A stretch of DNA of 64,000 bases from Pseudomonas sp. P818. GTDB lineage: Bacteria; Pseudomonadota; Gammaproteobacteria; Pseudomonadales; Pseudomonadaceae. Numbering within the stretch: the stretch's first letter is position 1; every line of letters begins with the position of its first letter. Below the pieces are notes generated by a model. That model saw only the letters and a program-made list of their open reading frames with translations. It did no database searches and was not told where the DNA came from. Below are positions 9,601 through 16,909 of this stretch, piece by piece. A program made the position numbers and the translations under genes. The DNA lies in NCBI RefSeq assembly GCF_000418555.1, contig NZ_ATKM01000011.1:248001-312000 (forward strand), in the 5' to 3' direction.

Positions 9601-10315
9601 TGCCGGTATGAATGCCTTCGCCTCCAAGCCTCTGGACCTCGATGCGCTGCTCTGGGAGGTCGCGCGCCTGCTTGGTTTGACCGAGGCGCCGAGCGCCGTG
9701 ACGAGTGACTCGCGAGTTGCCGATGCGGGCATGTTCGACTGGACCCGCGGCAGCGCTCTATGGGGCGGGCCGTTACGCATGGTACAGGCGATTGGCGTAT
9801 TCATCGCCGAGCAGAGCGACCTGGTTGCGCGTCTGAGCCAGCTCGTGGTGGCACGGCAGTGGGATGAGGGTCGAGCGCTCGCGCACCGTCTGCACGGCGC
9901 GGTCGGCAACCTGGCGTTGTCGCATCTGACGCGCATCGGTCGGGCCATCGAACAGGCCTTCGAGGCGCAGGACGAGCAGCGGCTGGGCGTGTTGCTCGGC
10001 GAGCTCGATCAGGCTTTGCAGGCTATCGTTGAAAGGGTGCCTCAGGTGCCCGCTAACGAGTCCGAAGAGGGATTCGCCAACCCTGACCCAGGCGTGTTGG
10101 CCGAGCAGGCAAGTCAGCTGCGTATCGTCCTTGAACGCGGCAGCCTCGACGATGCCGCCCTGGCAGCGATGGAGCGCGCGGCTCGCGGTACGTCCTGCGT
10201 CGGTGTGCTGAATGAATTGCGCCAGGCGCTGGACAATTTCGACTTCGACCAGGCACTGCGGTTGCTCGACCAACTGTTGCGGCAATTGCAAGACGAGGAA
10301 AGCATTCCATCATGA
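6623..10315 (+). CDS. MHYT-PAS hybrid sensor histidine kinase with internal Hpt domain
   Basis: The 1230-residue protein has this order: an N-terminal MHYT membrane domain (about 1-255) with three repeats (SMHFLGM, AMHYSGM, GMHYTGM) proposed to bind copper and sense O2, CO or NO; three PAS domains (about 265-640); HisKA with phosphoacceptor His666 (MSHEIRTPMN); HATPase (about 775-885); a receiver domain with Asp947 (LILMDVQMPG); and an Hpt domain with His1088 (AHRLHGAVGN). It therefore carries every phosphorelay element in one chain. Its stop overlaps the start of the next gene, a receiver-HD-GYP protein and its likely output. The start at 6623 has only a weak ribosome-binding site; an ATG at 6650 is an alternative. 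Confidence 0.93.
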   Translation: MSFLELFFIMGADPAVLVLSRYDPKLVLLSLAIAVFAAGMALQLAGEARDNDHPLARQVTIFTGSLALGGGIWSMHFLGMLAFELCASVRFDLGITLLSMLPSLAASWVALSLLARRDLSLTQLCVGGVLVGAGIGAMHYSGMAAMQMAPLLRYDPWMFALSIVVAVALAILALWVRFGLEGRLPTTWALLLSALVMGLAISGMHYTGMSAARFVGTPESEAPMAVVDSGYIAIAITLLTVALTIFVVAANTLLRYRRMSHQLKASEQHLRSIFDTALDAIITVDHTGTLRSANRAVARLFGWTPQELVGLHMSTLVPARHIEQVEALLADYLRTGRLTMEAGEQELICMTRDGEEKPVRISVGITHAGSRPLFVVFVADISERQRMEKALRDSEQQYRSLISNIPGVSFRCLLDRHWTMLFISDAVQTLTGYSADDFISRRCSIADLYHPDDYQPTADQVVAAIEEGRNYTVEYRLFDREGHEHWIWESGSAVCDEQGVPRWIDGVLIDQTDTKRRNAEYEGKVTAISKAMALIEFDLDGNILEINDNALALFGYAREEVVGHHHAMFCAPELVASEAYRQVWAELRAGHFRTGEYQRIAKGGREVWIQASYNPILDTDGKPFKVVKLATDLTPRRVMEQDLRAARDRAEAAAASRSSFLANMSHEIRTPMNAIIGFTDLLLETPLSSDQRRHLSTVQHSSRSLLGLLNDILDTAKLDRGAIELEQLDFSLRELCEQVIATQRLAAESKGLQLHLDYPVSVGDFFNGDPLRLQQVLTNLLGNAVKFTHRGEVRLKVSGEPGAMRLAVTDTGIGIAADRLEKIFEPFAQADASMSRRFGGTGLGTTISRQLVELMGGRLKVESSEGQGSCFSVELPLHAGKRLVSQPRAALPELGQLNILAADDVPQNLELLQLLLEGLGHRVRGVSDGEGAVQAFAEEHFDLILMDVQMPGVDGLEASRRIRQMEASETRDPVPIIALTASVLDHDRQAALDAGMNAFASKPLDLDALLWEVARLLGLTEAPSAVTSDSRVADAGMFDWTRGSALWGGPLRMVQAIGVFIAEQSDLVARLSQLVVARQWDEGRALAHRLHGAVGNLALSHLTRIGRAIEQAFEAQDEQRLGVLLGELDQALQAIVERVPQVPANESEEGFANPDPGVLAEQASQLRIVLERGSLDDAALAAMERAARGTSCVGVLNELRQALDNFDFDQALRLLDQLLRQLQDEESIPS

Positions 10316-11316
10316 CCCTGGCTACCGATACTCGCCCGCTGTTGCTGCTGGTCGATGACGAACCTACCAACCTGCAGGTGCTGCGCCATATCCTGCAGGA
10401 CGACTATCGCCTGCTGTTCGCCAAGGAAGGTGCTCGCGCGCTGGAAATGGCCGAGCGCGAGCTACCTGACCTGATTCTGCTGGATGTGATGATGCCGGGC
10501 ATGACCGGCTACCAAGTATGCGAGGCGCTCAAGGGCAACCCGCTGCTGCAGGCGATTCCGGTGATCTTCGTTACCGCGCTGGGCGATGTCGACGATGAAA
10601 CCCGTGGTTTCGACGTTGGCGCGGTGGACTACATCACCAAACCGGTCAGTCCGCCCATCGTGCGCGCTCGTGTGCGTACTCATCTGTCGCTGGTGCGGGT
10701 CGAGGAGCTCAAGCGGACCCGTCTGCAGATCGTCCAGCGCCTGGGCATGGCCGCCGAGTACAAGGACAACGAGACCGGCCTGCATGTGATTCGCATGAGC
10801 CACTTTTCCAAGGTGCTGGCACTGGCTGCCGGCTTCAGCGAAAGCGCTGCCGAGGAGCTGCTCAACGCCGCACCGATGCATGATGTCGGCAAGATCGGCA
10901 TTCCCGATGCCGTATTGCGCAAACCGGGCAAGCTCGACGACGCGGAGTGGCAGGGGATGCGTCAGCACGTCGAGATCGGTGCGCGAATCATCGGCGAGCA
11001 CAGCTCCGGGCTGCTGCGCACTGCGCAACGTATCGCCCTGTCGCACCATGAGAAGTGGGACGGCAGCGGTTATCCCAATGGCCTGCGTGGCGAAGACATT
11101 CCTCTGGAAGGGCGCATCGTCGCCATCGCCGACGTATTCGATGCACTGACCAGCGTGCGCCCTTACAAGCAGGCCTGGTCCGTGGACGATGCGGTGGCTT
11201 TTCTGCGTGAACAAAGCGGTCGCCACTTCGATCCACGCCTGGTCGAGCTGTTCATTGGCTGCCTGCCGGAAATCCTGCTCATCAAGGAGCGCTGGGCCGA
11301 GCAGCCTTCTGCTTGA
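10312..11316 (+). CDS. Response regulator with HD-GYP c-di-GMP phosphodiesterase domain
   Basis: The 334-residue protein has a CheY-like receiver (residues 10-125, phosphoacceptor Asp58 in LILLDVMMPG) joined to an HD-GYP domain (about 140-330). The metal-binding HD is in MHDVGKIG and the GYP signature in DGSGYPNGL, so it should hydrolyse cyclic di-GMP. It overlaps the upstream MHYT hybrid kinase by four bases (ATGA), which strongly suggests a cognate pair: a gas- or redox-type membrane signal is relayed through the kinase's Hpt domain to this receiver to change local c-di-GMP. Confidence 0.95.
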   Translation: MTLATDTRPLLLLVDDEPTNLQVLRHILQDDYRLLFAKEGARALEMAERELPDLILLDVMMPGMTGYQVCEALKGNPLLQAIPVIFVTALGDVDDETRGFDVGAVDYITKPVSPPIVRARVRTHLSLVRVEELKRTRLQIVQRLGMAAEYKDNETGLHVIRMSHFSKVLALAAGFSESAAEELLNAAPMHDVGKIGIPDAVLRKPGKLDDAEWQGMRQHVEIGARIIGEHSSGLLRTAQRIALSHHEKWDGSGYPNGLRGEDIPLEGRIVAIADVFDALTSVRPYKQAWSVDDAVAFLREQSGRHFDPRLVELFIGCLPEILLIKERWAEQPSA

Positions 11317-11411
11317 AACCTGCTGTCTAAATCCTGCTGCCGGAGCATTTGGCGATTGCGCCATGCGCGGCTATTGTTAGGGGCCTACCATTGCCAAGGG
11401 CAGGCCTCACC

Positions 11412-12200
11412 ATGCAGAAGAAGACACTGGTTCCCCTGTTGTGCGCCGCTTTCGCCGGCCTTGCCGACGCGGCCGTCGTGACCAAGACGATTCCCTACGA
11501 GATCGATGGCGAAGCCTTCGAAGGCGTGCTGGTGTACGACGACTCGGTGACCACACCGCGTCCGGGCTTGCTTGCCGTGCCCAACTGGATGGGCGTGAAC
11601 GAGGACACCGTGGCCAAGGCTGCCCGTGCGGCGGGCGACAAGTACGTGGTGTTCGTCGCCGACATGTACGGCAAGTCGATTCGCCCGAGCAACGCTGAAG
11701 AGGCCGGCGCTGCGGCCGGCAAGGTGCGTGCCGATCGCCCGCTGATGCGCAAGCGTGCCCAGGCAGCGGTCGAGGTGCTCAAGGCGCAGAGCAGCGAGGT
11801 TGCGCTGGATCTCGACAAGTTGGGCGCCATCGGCTTCTGCTTCGGCGGCGGCACGGTGCTGGAACTTGCCCGTTCGGGCGCGCTGTTGAAAGGCTTCGTG
11901 TCCTTCCACGGCAATCTGGACACGCCCAATCCGGCCGATGCCAAGAACATCAAGGCGCCGGTGCTGGTGCTGCATGGCGCCGACGATCCGGCCGTGCCGC
12001 AGGAGCAGGTCGACGGCTTCATCGCCGAGATGAAAGCGGCCAAGACCGACTGGCAACTGGTCAGCTACGGCGGTGCGGTGCACTCGTTCACAAACCCCAA
12101 GGCCAATGTTCCCGGGCGCAACGAGTACCATCCGGTGGTGGCCGCGCGGGCATTCAAGGCGATGAACGATCTGTTCGATGAGGTGTTCGCCGAGCAGTAA
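11412..12200 (+). CDS. Secreted dienelactone hydrolase family protein
   Basis: The 262-residue alpha/beta hydrolase belongs to the dienelactone hydrolase family. A signal peptide precedes the mature domain (cleavage near residue 20, after LADA). The nucleophile is Cys143 in GFCFGGG, the acid lies in HGADDPAVP and the base in AVHSF. The ATG at 11412 places the signal peptide at the N terminus; an ATG at 11349 would add 21 unlikely residues. Periplasmic members are widespread in Pseudomonas and their substrate is mostly unknown; no chlorocatechol pathway genes are nearby. Confidence 0.92.
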   Translation: MQKKTLVPLLCAAFAGLADAAVVTKTIPYEIDGEAFEGVLVYDDSVTTPRPGLLAVPNWMGVNEDTVAKAARAAGDKYVVFVADMYGKSIRPSNAEEAGAAAGKVRADRPLMRKRAQAAVEVLKAQSSEVALDLDKLGAIGFCFGGGTVLELARSGALLKGFVSFHGNLDTPNPADAKNIKAPVLVLHGADDPAVPQEQVDGFIAEMKAAKTDWQLVSYGGAVHSFTNPKANVPGRNEYHPVVAARAFKAMNDLFDEVFAEQ

Positions 12201-12223
12201 CATCGTTTTGTCACGCGTTGCAC

Positions 12224-12254
12224 AAAAGGCTGCGCCCGCTGAGCGCAGCCTTTT
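12224..12254. terminator. Bidirectional terminator between convergent genes
   Basis: Twelve-base-pair perfect inverted repeat (12224-12235 with 12243-12254), A-rich on the left and T-rich on the right, between the dienelactone hydrolase gene and the DUF4394 gene. Confidence 0.9.
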
Positions 12255-12259
12255 TCATC

Positions 12260-13039
12260 TTACTTCGCGGACAATACGGCGATGTCGATGATGCCCTCCG
12301 GAAGATCGGCGATGTCACCCAAGGTGGCGGGCTTGCCACTGGTCAGATCCAGCTGATGCAGGGTCTTGCCGGTCAGCACGTAGGCGGTGTTGCCACCCTT
12401 GCCATCGCTGACGATGTCCATGGCGGCCGCCTCGAGGCCATCGGCGATCTTGCCGACTTCCTGCTGCACGCCATCGTTCGGCGGGTTCTGCAACATCAGG
12501 CTGCCGCTGGCCAGGTCGATGTTATACAGCGCCGTGCTCTTCGTTCCGGCATAGGAGTTAGTGTAGGCGCCCGCCACGACTGTTGCCTGCTTGCCGGCGT
12601 AGGGGCCATCGGCTGCATAGGCCAGCTTGCCGTCCACGGCCGCTTCTCCGGTGTCGACATTCACCCTCAGGTTGGTGCCGTCCGGGCTCATCAAGCGCAG
12701 ACGGTCGGCCACCGGATTGAAGTCGACCACCGCCTGGCCGCTGCCTGGCAGCGCGGTTTGCAGCTTGCTGCCTGCGGTTGCCTTACCGCTGGCTGCGTCC
12801 AGGGTATAGAGCTGATCGGTGCCACCGAGGAGGTAGACCTGGCCGCTGGCCGGGCGCACATCCAGGCCGCGCAGATCGCTGGCGCCGCTGACGTTCATGC
12901 TGGCAGTGACCTTGAGGCTGGCGACATCGACCTTAAACAGCTTGCCATCGGCGCTCAGTGCGAGCAGTTCGGTGGCGCTGGCGGCACCTGCGCTCAGGGT
13001 CAGCAGGCCGGCGGCGCAGAGGGTAGTGATGCTTTTCAT
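12260..13039 (-). CDS. Secreted DUF4394 protein
   Basis: The 259-residue protein has an N-terminal signal peptide (cleavage near residue 22, ASA/TE) followed by a DUF4394 domain of beta-propeller type. Repeats such as LLALSADGKLFKVD, LDVRPASGQVYLLG and DFNPVADRLRL are characteristic. The family has no known biochemical activity. Its promoter region carries the same bipartite motif as the ECF sigma operon next door, so it is probably an output of that sigma factor. A leader of about 80 bases with two hairpins separates promoter and start codon. Confidence 0.9.
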   Translation of the reverse strand: MKSITTLCAAGLLTLSAGAASATELLALSADGKLFKVDVASLKVTASMNVSGASDLRGLDVRPASGQVYLLGGTDQLYTLDAASGKATAGSKLQTALPGSGQAVVDFNPVADRLRLMSPDGTNLRVNVDTGEAAVDGKLAYAADGPYAGKQATVVAGAYTNSYAGTKSTALYNIDLASGSLMLQNPPNDGVQQEVGKIADGLEAAAMDIVSDGKGGNTAYVLTGKTLHQLDLTSGKPATLGDIADLPEGIIDIAVLSAK

Positions 13040-13071
13040 GGTTGTTCCTCATAAAAGGTTTAGCATCGAGA

Positions 13072-13116
13072 CGAAACCGGCGAGCCGGTTTCGCAGGTGC
13101 CTCGACGAAACACCTG
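13072..13116 (-). promoter_or_regulatory. Two stem-loops in the DUF4394 leader
   Basis: Between the predicted promoter and the start codon lie two perfect inverted repeats: CGAAACCGG paired with CCGGTTTCG (13072-13080 with 13085-13093) and CAGGTG paired with CACCTG (13094-13099 with 13111-13116). They are adjacent and would fold in the 5' untranslated RNA. Function unknown. Confidence 0.5.
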
Positions 13117-13118
13117 TG

Positions 13119-13147
13119 AGCTATACCCGCGAGGAACGGTGCTGGAT
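13119..13147 (-). promoter_or_regulatory. Predicted ECF-sigma promoter of the DUF4394 gene
   Basis: On the minus strand ATCC (13147-13144) is followed after 15 bases by GGGTATA (13128-13122). The same two blocks with the same 15-base spacing occur upstream of the adjacent sigma factor gene. The -35-like CATCC is close to what I remember for SigK-type promoters. Confidence 0.6.
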
Positions 13148-13198
13148 GTCGGGAGATGAAAATATTTTTTCGCTGAGCGCTTGGCTGCTTCAAAGGCT

Positions 13199-13216
13199 GC
13201 CGGCCGCCTGGCCGGC
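13199..13216 (-). terminator. Hairpin after the anti-sigma gene, possible weak terminator
   Basis: GCCGGCC (13199-13205) pairs with GGCCGGC (13210-13216) around a four-base loop, eight bases after the anti-sigma stop codon. The following T-run is poor, so termination may be partial. Confidence 0.45.
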
Positions 13217-13223
13217 AACTTCC

Positions 13224-13937
13224 TCAGTTGGCGCTGGCCAGTACGGCTCGACCGATGTACAGCACCGGGCCGCTAGGCCGGTTGTATGGCGAGCCACCGG
13301 CCGGTTCCAGGGTCAGCTCGAAGAGCTGGCCGGCCTGCACGGCGCCGATTTGCTCGGCTGACAGGCGCAGCGGCTGGCCGGCTTCGACCAGGCCCAGCGA
13401 ACGCGGGCCGTCGGCCGGATCGATCAGCGTCCAGAACTGCAAGGTGCGCCCTTCAGGCACCTGGTCGGCAACCAGCGGATCGAGCAGCAGCGCGCCATCG
13501 CGATCGACCTGGATGACCCAGCCTGGCTTGGCCGCTTCGCCCGGTTGCTGCAGCACCACGGTAAAGCGTTCGCCCGCGATATCCGGGGTGCGCAGCAGCG
13601 GCATCAGCACGGCGACCAGCAGTGCCATCGCCAGCGCGGCGGCGGTCAGGCGCCAGGTCAGCAGGCTGTTCCACCAGTGAGCCAGCGGGCTGGCGCGTGG
13701 CGCATCATGAAGGCCCAGACTTTGCCGAATGCGCGGCCAGAGTGCCGGTGAGGGGGCTTGTGCCGGCACCTGGTCGCTCAGTTCGAGAAAGTGCCGTTCC
13801 CATTCCAGTGCCATACGGGCGGCCTGTTCATCCTCTTCGAGCAACTGGCGTAGCTCGGCCGCCTCCTGCCCATCGAGCAGACCTAGCAGGTACTCGCCGA
13901 TCAGGGCGCGACGTTCTTCGGGGTCATGCGGAATCAT
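13224..13937 (-). CDS. RskA-type anti-sigma factor
   Basis: The 237-residue protein has an N-terminal cytoplasmic anti-sigma domain (about 1-85, GEYLLGLLDGQEAAELRQLL), one transmembrane helix (about 97-117) and a periplasmic RskA domain (about 125-237) with the hallmark RTLQFWTLIDP. It should bind and silence the adjacent ECF sigma factor until a periplasmic signal triggers release, usually by proteolysis. The ATG at 13937 overlaps the sigma stop codon (ATGA), confirming coupling; a longer frame from 14099 would run into the sigma gene. Confidence 0.92.
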   Translation of the reverse strand: MIPHDPEERRALIGEYLLGLLDGQEAAELRQLLEEDEQAARMALEWERHFLELSDQVPAQAPSPALWPRIRQSLGLHDAPRASPLAHWWNSLLTWRLTAAALAMALLVAVLMPLLRTPDIAGERFTVVLQQPGEAAKPGWVIQVDRDGALLLDPLVADQVPEGRTLQFWTLIDPADGPRSLGLVEAGQPLRLSAEQIGAVQAGQLFELTLEPAGGSPYNRPSGPVLYIGRAVLASAN

Positions 13938-14482
13938 GCTTGCAGACACTCCTGCAGCGCGCGCAGGCCGGCGCGAATACGGCCTTTGATGGTGCCCAGC
14001 GGTGTGCTCAGGCGGCTGGCGATCTGCTCGTGGGTCAGGCCACGGTAGAAGGCCAGCAGAATCGGATGGCGGCGTGGCTTTTCCAGACGTTGCAGGCAAC
14101 TGCGCAGCAGGCGTCGCTCGGATTGCTGCAGCGCCTGTGCTTCGGCCTGCGGGCTGTCGTCCAGCACGCGCTCGATGAACTCATCGTCGACCTCGGCATG
14201 TCGGCCGCCACTGCGCAGGGCATTGAGCACGCGGTAGCGCAAGATGCTGTGCACCCAGGCACGGCCGCTGCCCAGATCGCGTCGATAACGCGCAGCGTGT
14301 TGCCAAATGCGTACGAAGGCGTCGTGCAGACAATCCTCGGCAAGGTCGCGTCGGCCCAGCATACTGATGGCCAGGCCGAGCAGTTGTCCGGCCTCCTGCC
14401 TATAGAGAGCCTGGAAGGCATGCTCGTCTGCACGTGCGCAGGCTTCCAGGGTACTTTCGTAATCGAACTCGCGATCTGCCAT
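13934..14482 (-). CDS. ECF RNA polymerase sigma factor, SigK-like
   Basis: 182 residues. Sigma region 2 lies at about 24-90 (AEDCLHDAFVRIWQ and the RAWVHSILRYRVLNALR segment that melts and reads the -10 element). Region 4 lies at about 125-178, with the helix-turn-helix HEQIASRLSTPLGTIKGRI, which reads the -35 element. It is the first gene of a sigma/anti-sigma operon. A motif upstream of it matches the promoter of the DUF4394 gene, so autoregulation is likely. The stimulus is unknown. Confidence 0.94.
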   Translation of the reverse strand: MADREFDYESTLEACARADEHAFQALYRQEAGQLLGLAISMLGRRDLAEDCLHDAFVRIWQHAARYRRDLGSGRAWVHSILRYRVLNALRSGGRHAEVDDEFIERVLDDSPQAEAQALQQSERRLLRSCLQRLEKPRRHPILLAFYRGLTHEQIASRLSTPLGTIKGRIRAGLRALQECLQA

Positions 14483-14514
14483 GGGTCATCCGTTGGCCTG
14501 GGAAATCCGCATGC

Positions 14515-14546
14515 AGCTTATACCCTTGAGCGCGCGTCCCGGATCA
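14515..14546 (-). promoter_or_regulatory. Predicted autoregulated ECF-sigma promoter
   Basis: Minus strand: TGATCC (14546-14541), 15 bases, then GGGTATAAGCT (14525-14515). The spacing and both blocks match the motif in front of the DUF4394 gene, where the second block reads GGGTATAGCT. The sigma factor start codon is 33 bases downstream. Confidence 0.6.
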
Positions 14547-14576
14547 CGCAGTCGTAACAAAAAAGACGATCACCGT

Positions 14577-15380
14577 TCACCGCTCATAAGCCTCATCGAG
14601 TGACACCCAGCGCTCCAGCGTGCCCTTGCGCGAGGCGTAGCGGATCAGCAGCCAGTTTCCTTGCTGGTCCAGTACCTCGCAGACATCGCCCTGGATCAGG
14701 TAGGCCCTGGTCCGGCTCGCTTCGTCCGGGCGCTCATGCAGGTACAGGCGCGCGTTGGGTACGGTCCAGGTCTGTGGTTTATCGTTATCGTCTAGAGCAC
14801 GACTGGCGATGATCCTGCCCTGAGGGTCGAGCGTTTTCTCGAACACCGGAAAGAACACCGGGACGTCCGGGTCGTAGCCCTGGTTTACGTGCAGGGTCTT
14901 GTACAGCCATGGGGCGCCCGATTCATCGAAGCGATAGGCGTCGTAGTACCAGCGCGGCCCGCTGCGGCAGTGACTGTAGAGCGCTCGTTCCTCATTGTTG
15001 GGCTGCAGCTCCGACAACCACGAACAGTTGGCGCGCTCCATCAGCGCCGACGGCATCCGTAACTGCTCGAAGCGGCGCAGGGTCGGGCGGTAGAGATAAA
15101 TGTGGTAGGCGGAGTTGACCATCCCGGCTGGCACGCGGATCGCCAGATCCGGATAACCGTCGAAGTCGTAGTCCTCGATATCGAAGCTTGGCGCCTCTGC
15201 ATCGTTGCCTTCGGGAATGCTCAGTTCGAGGCGGCTGCCGTCGGGCTGCTGCAGAAAATAGCGTTCGCCTTGCTGCTGTACCTGGGCATGTTGTCCCGGT
15301 TCTGGTTCGATGCGGGGGAGGTCGGCCAGGGCCAGCGTGGGCAACAGCAGCAGGCCGAAGAAAGGGCGATAGAGGGGCAA
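14577..15380 (-). CDS. Secreted XAC2610-like protein with a VCBS/FG-GAP-like motif
   Basis: The protein of about 267 residues has a signal peptide (LLLLPTLALA) and a Ca-binding type DYDFDGYPDLAI repeat (about residue 70), typical of XAC2610/VCBS-like proteins. The C-terminal SH3-like part contains GDVCEVLDQQGNWLLIRY. I chose the TTG at 15380 because AAAGGA lies just upstream and the signal peptide then starts properly; an ATG at 15428 has no ribosome-binding site and lies six bases from the pirin stop. The role is unknown. The protein is probably periplasmic. Confidence 0.75.
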   Translation of the reverse strand: MPLYRPFFGLLLLPTLALADLPRIEPEPGQHAQVQQQGERYFLQQPDGSRLELSIPEGNDAEAPSFDIEDYDFDGYPDLAIRVPAGMVNSAYHIYLYRPTLRRFEQLRMPSALMERANCSWLSELQPNNEERALYSHCRSGPRWYYDAYRFDESGAPWLYKTLHVNQGYDPDVPVFFPVFEKTLDPQGRIIASRALDDNDKPQTWTVPNARLYLHERPDEASRTRAYLIQGDVCEVLDQQGNWLLIRYASRKGTLERWVSLDEAYER

Positions 15381-15746
15381 GAGGGCAGTCCTTTGCGAGT
15401 GACAGGCGCTTTGTGCGCCTGTCGTCATTGGCGTCAGCGCGGCAGTTCGATGCGCGTGGTTTCACCGGGTACCTGTGGCCAGTCGCCTGCGGCCCAGCGC
15501 TGGCGCGCCTGATCGATCAGCTCTGGCGTGCTGGCGACGAAGTTCCAGTTCATCCGCCTCGGGCCGATGGGCTCGCCACCGATCAGCGCCAGGTGGCATT
15601 CGCCGCAGGCGCTGAGCAGCGGCATTTTACCCGCCGGGATCACCGCCATGGTGTGGCGGGGCAGGGTTTCGCCATCGAGCTCGGCTTCGCCGTCAATAAG
15701 GTACAGGGCCCGCTCGCTGTACTCGTCCGGGATCAGCAGGCTGGCC

Positions 15747-15776
15747 CCTGCGTTCAGGCGCAGTTCGGCATAGAGC
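15747..15776. repeat. 30-bp direct repeat, original copy in the pirin second half
   Basis: Identical over 30 bases to 15905-15934. On the minus strand this copy encodes LYAELRLNAG in its normal place in the second cupin. Confidence 0.95.
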
Positions 15777-15904
15777 GTCGGTGAGCGAACCGGCACCGGC
15801 GACGCGAGACAGAAACCGGCGCCGGCGATCAGGGTTCGCACTTGCAGACCGTGCGGTGATCTGCACGCCCATGGCGTCGCTGCGTGGCAGCGATACGGCA
15901 GGGT

Positions 15905-15934
15905 CCTGCGTTCAGGCGCAGTTCGGCATAGAGC
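15905..15934. repeat. 30-bp direct repeat, displaced copy
   Basis: Exact copy of 15747-15776, placed where a pirin should read from YSYP into SLPRSDAMG. Together with its flanks it adds about 43 bases and shifts the frame. Confidence 0.95.
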
Positions 15935-16352
15935 ACAGAAACCGGGTAGCTGTAGGCCGGTTCGCACTGTTCCTCGGCTTCCGGCAGCGCCAGCCAGACC
16001 TGCAGACCGTGCGCGCGCTTGTTCTGCCCGAGCTGTGACGGTGGTGTGCGCTCGACATGCGCTACCGCACGTCCGGCGGTCATCCAGCTGACGTCACCGG
16101 GGCCAACCAGTTGATCGGAGCCCAGGCTGTCCTTGTGCTGCAGCTGGCCTTCGAACAGGTAGGTGAGAGTGGACAGGCCGATATGAGGATGTTGGGCAAT
16201 ATTCAATCCACTGCCGGCGGGGTAGTCCTGCTCGAGCATATGATCGAAGAAAACGAAAGGGCCGATGCTGCGAAAACGCGCCGAGGGCAGGGGACGCAGG
16301 ATCGGCTGGCCAGCGATGTCCTCGGCGCGCGGGCGGATCAGCTGCAGCGCGC

Positions 16353-16754
16353 TCATGCCGGGGCTCCGGCCAGGCGGGTTTCTACCTGGATGTCGGTGCT
16401 GGTCATCAGCTTGTGAATCGGACACTTGTCGGCCACGCGTAGCAATTGCTGACGCTGTGCCTCGTCCAGCGGCCCCTTGAGCGATAGCTCGATGATGAGG
16501 TGGTAGTTGCCTTCGCGCTCTTCGCTGTCGTCACGTTCGACGCTGACGTCGATACCTTCCAGCGGCAGGCCGCGTTGGCGTGCATAAAGCAGCAGGGTCA
16601 TGGCCTTGCAGGTGCCGAGCGAGGCGTCGAACAGATCATGCGGGTCAGGGCCGGCGCCGTCACCACCAAGCTCGGGCGAAACGTCGCCGAGGATCTGGTG
16701 AGAACCGATTTCGATCTGCTGCTGCAGGCCTTTGCTGTTATGAATGCGGATCAT
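16353..16754 (-). CDS. OsmC family peroxiredoxin-like protein
   Basis: The 133-residue protein is of the OsmC/Ohr type. The two redox cysteines are Cys49 (LGTCKAM) and Cys111 (DKCPIHK), the pair that reduces organic hydroperoxides in this family. The ATG at 16754 has AAGG seven bases upstream and is preferred over one at 16781. It overlaps the broken pirin gene by four bases, so the pair was once an operon. Family members of this subtype often have a broader thiol-dependent detoxification role. Confidence 0.92.
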   Translation of the reverse strand: MIRIHNSKGLQQQIEIGSHQILGDVSPELGGDGAGPDPHDLFDASLGTCKAMTLLLYARQRGLPLEGIDVSVERDDSEEREGNYHLIIELSLKGPLDEAQRQQLLRVADKCPIHKLMTSTDIQVETRLAGAPA

Positions 16755-16909
16755 GAAGTGACCTTCGTCGCGTGACGGCAATGCGACCAGCCTAGCCAGT
16801 CGTGAGGCTTAGTACCAGTGTCGGGTGCGGGGAGCGTCGACTGGGTATGGATCGAACTTGCCTGGTAGGGCCACGGTCTATGCTGCTCGTACCGTCAGGA
16901 GGACTCGCC

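Larger units (their letters stand above)
15434..16356 (-). pseudogene. Pirin family gene, disrupted by two small duplications
   Basis: Pirins are bicupin proteins of about 280-290 residues with an N-terminal metal site. The first half is intact from ATG 16356 (MSALQLIRPRAEDIAG to AHGLQVWLALPEAEEQ), and the second half is intact in another frame (RTLIAGAGF to the stop at 15434). Between them (about 15840-15940) a short middle piece encoding SLPRSDAMGVQI lies in the third frame. The frame changes come from two insertions: one containing a perfect 30-base copy of downstream coding sequence, and a smaller one containing a 13-base copy of upstream sequence. Translation would stop at 15829. The start overlaps the OsmC stop (ATGA). 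A sequencing or assembly error cannot be excluded. Confidence 0.8.

Noticed and set aside
13622..14557. Long plus-strand open frame opposite the ECF sigma/anti-sigma genes
   Set aside because: Both minus-strand genes have clear domain signatures and overlap by ATGA; the plus-strand frame has none.
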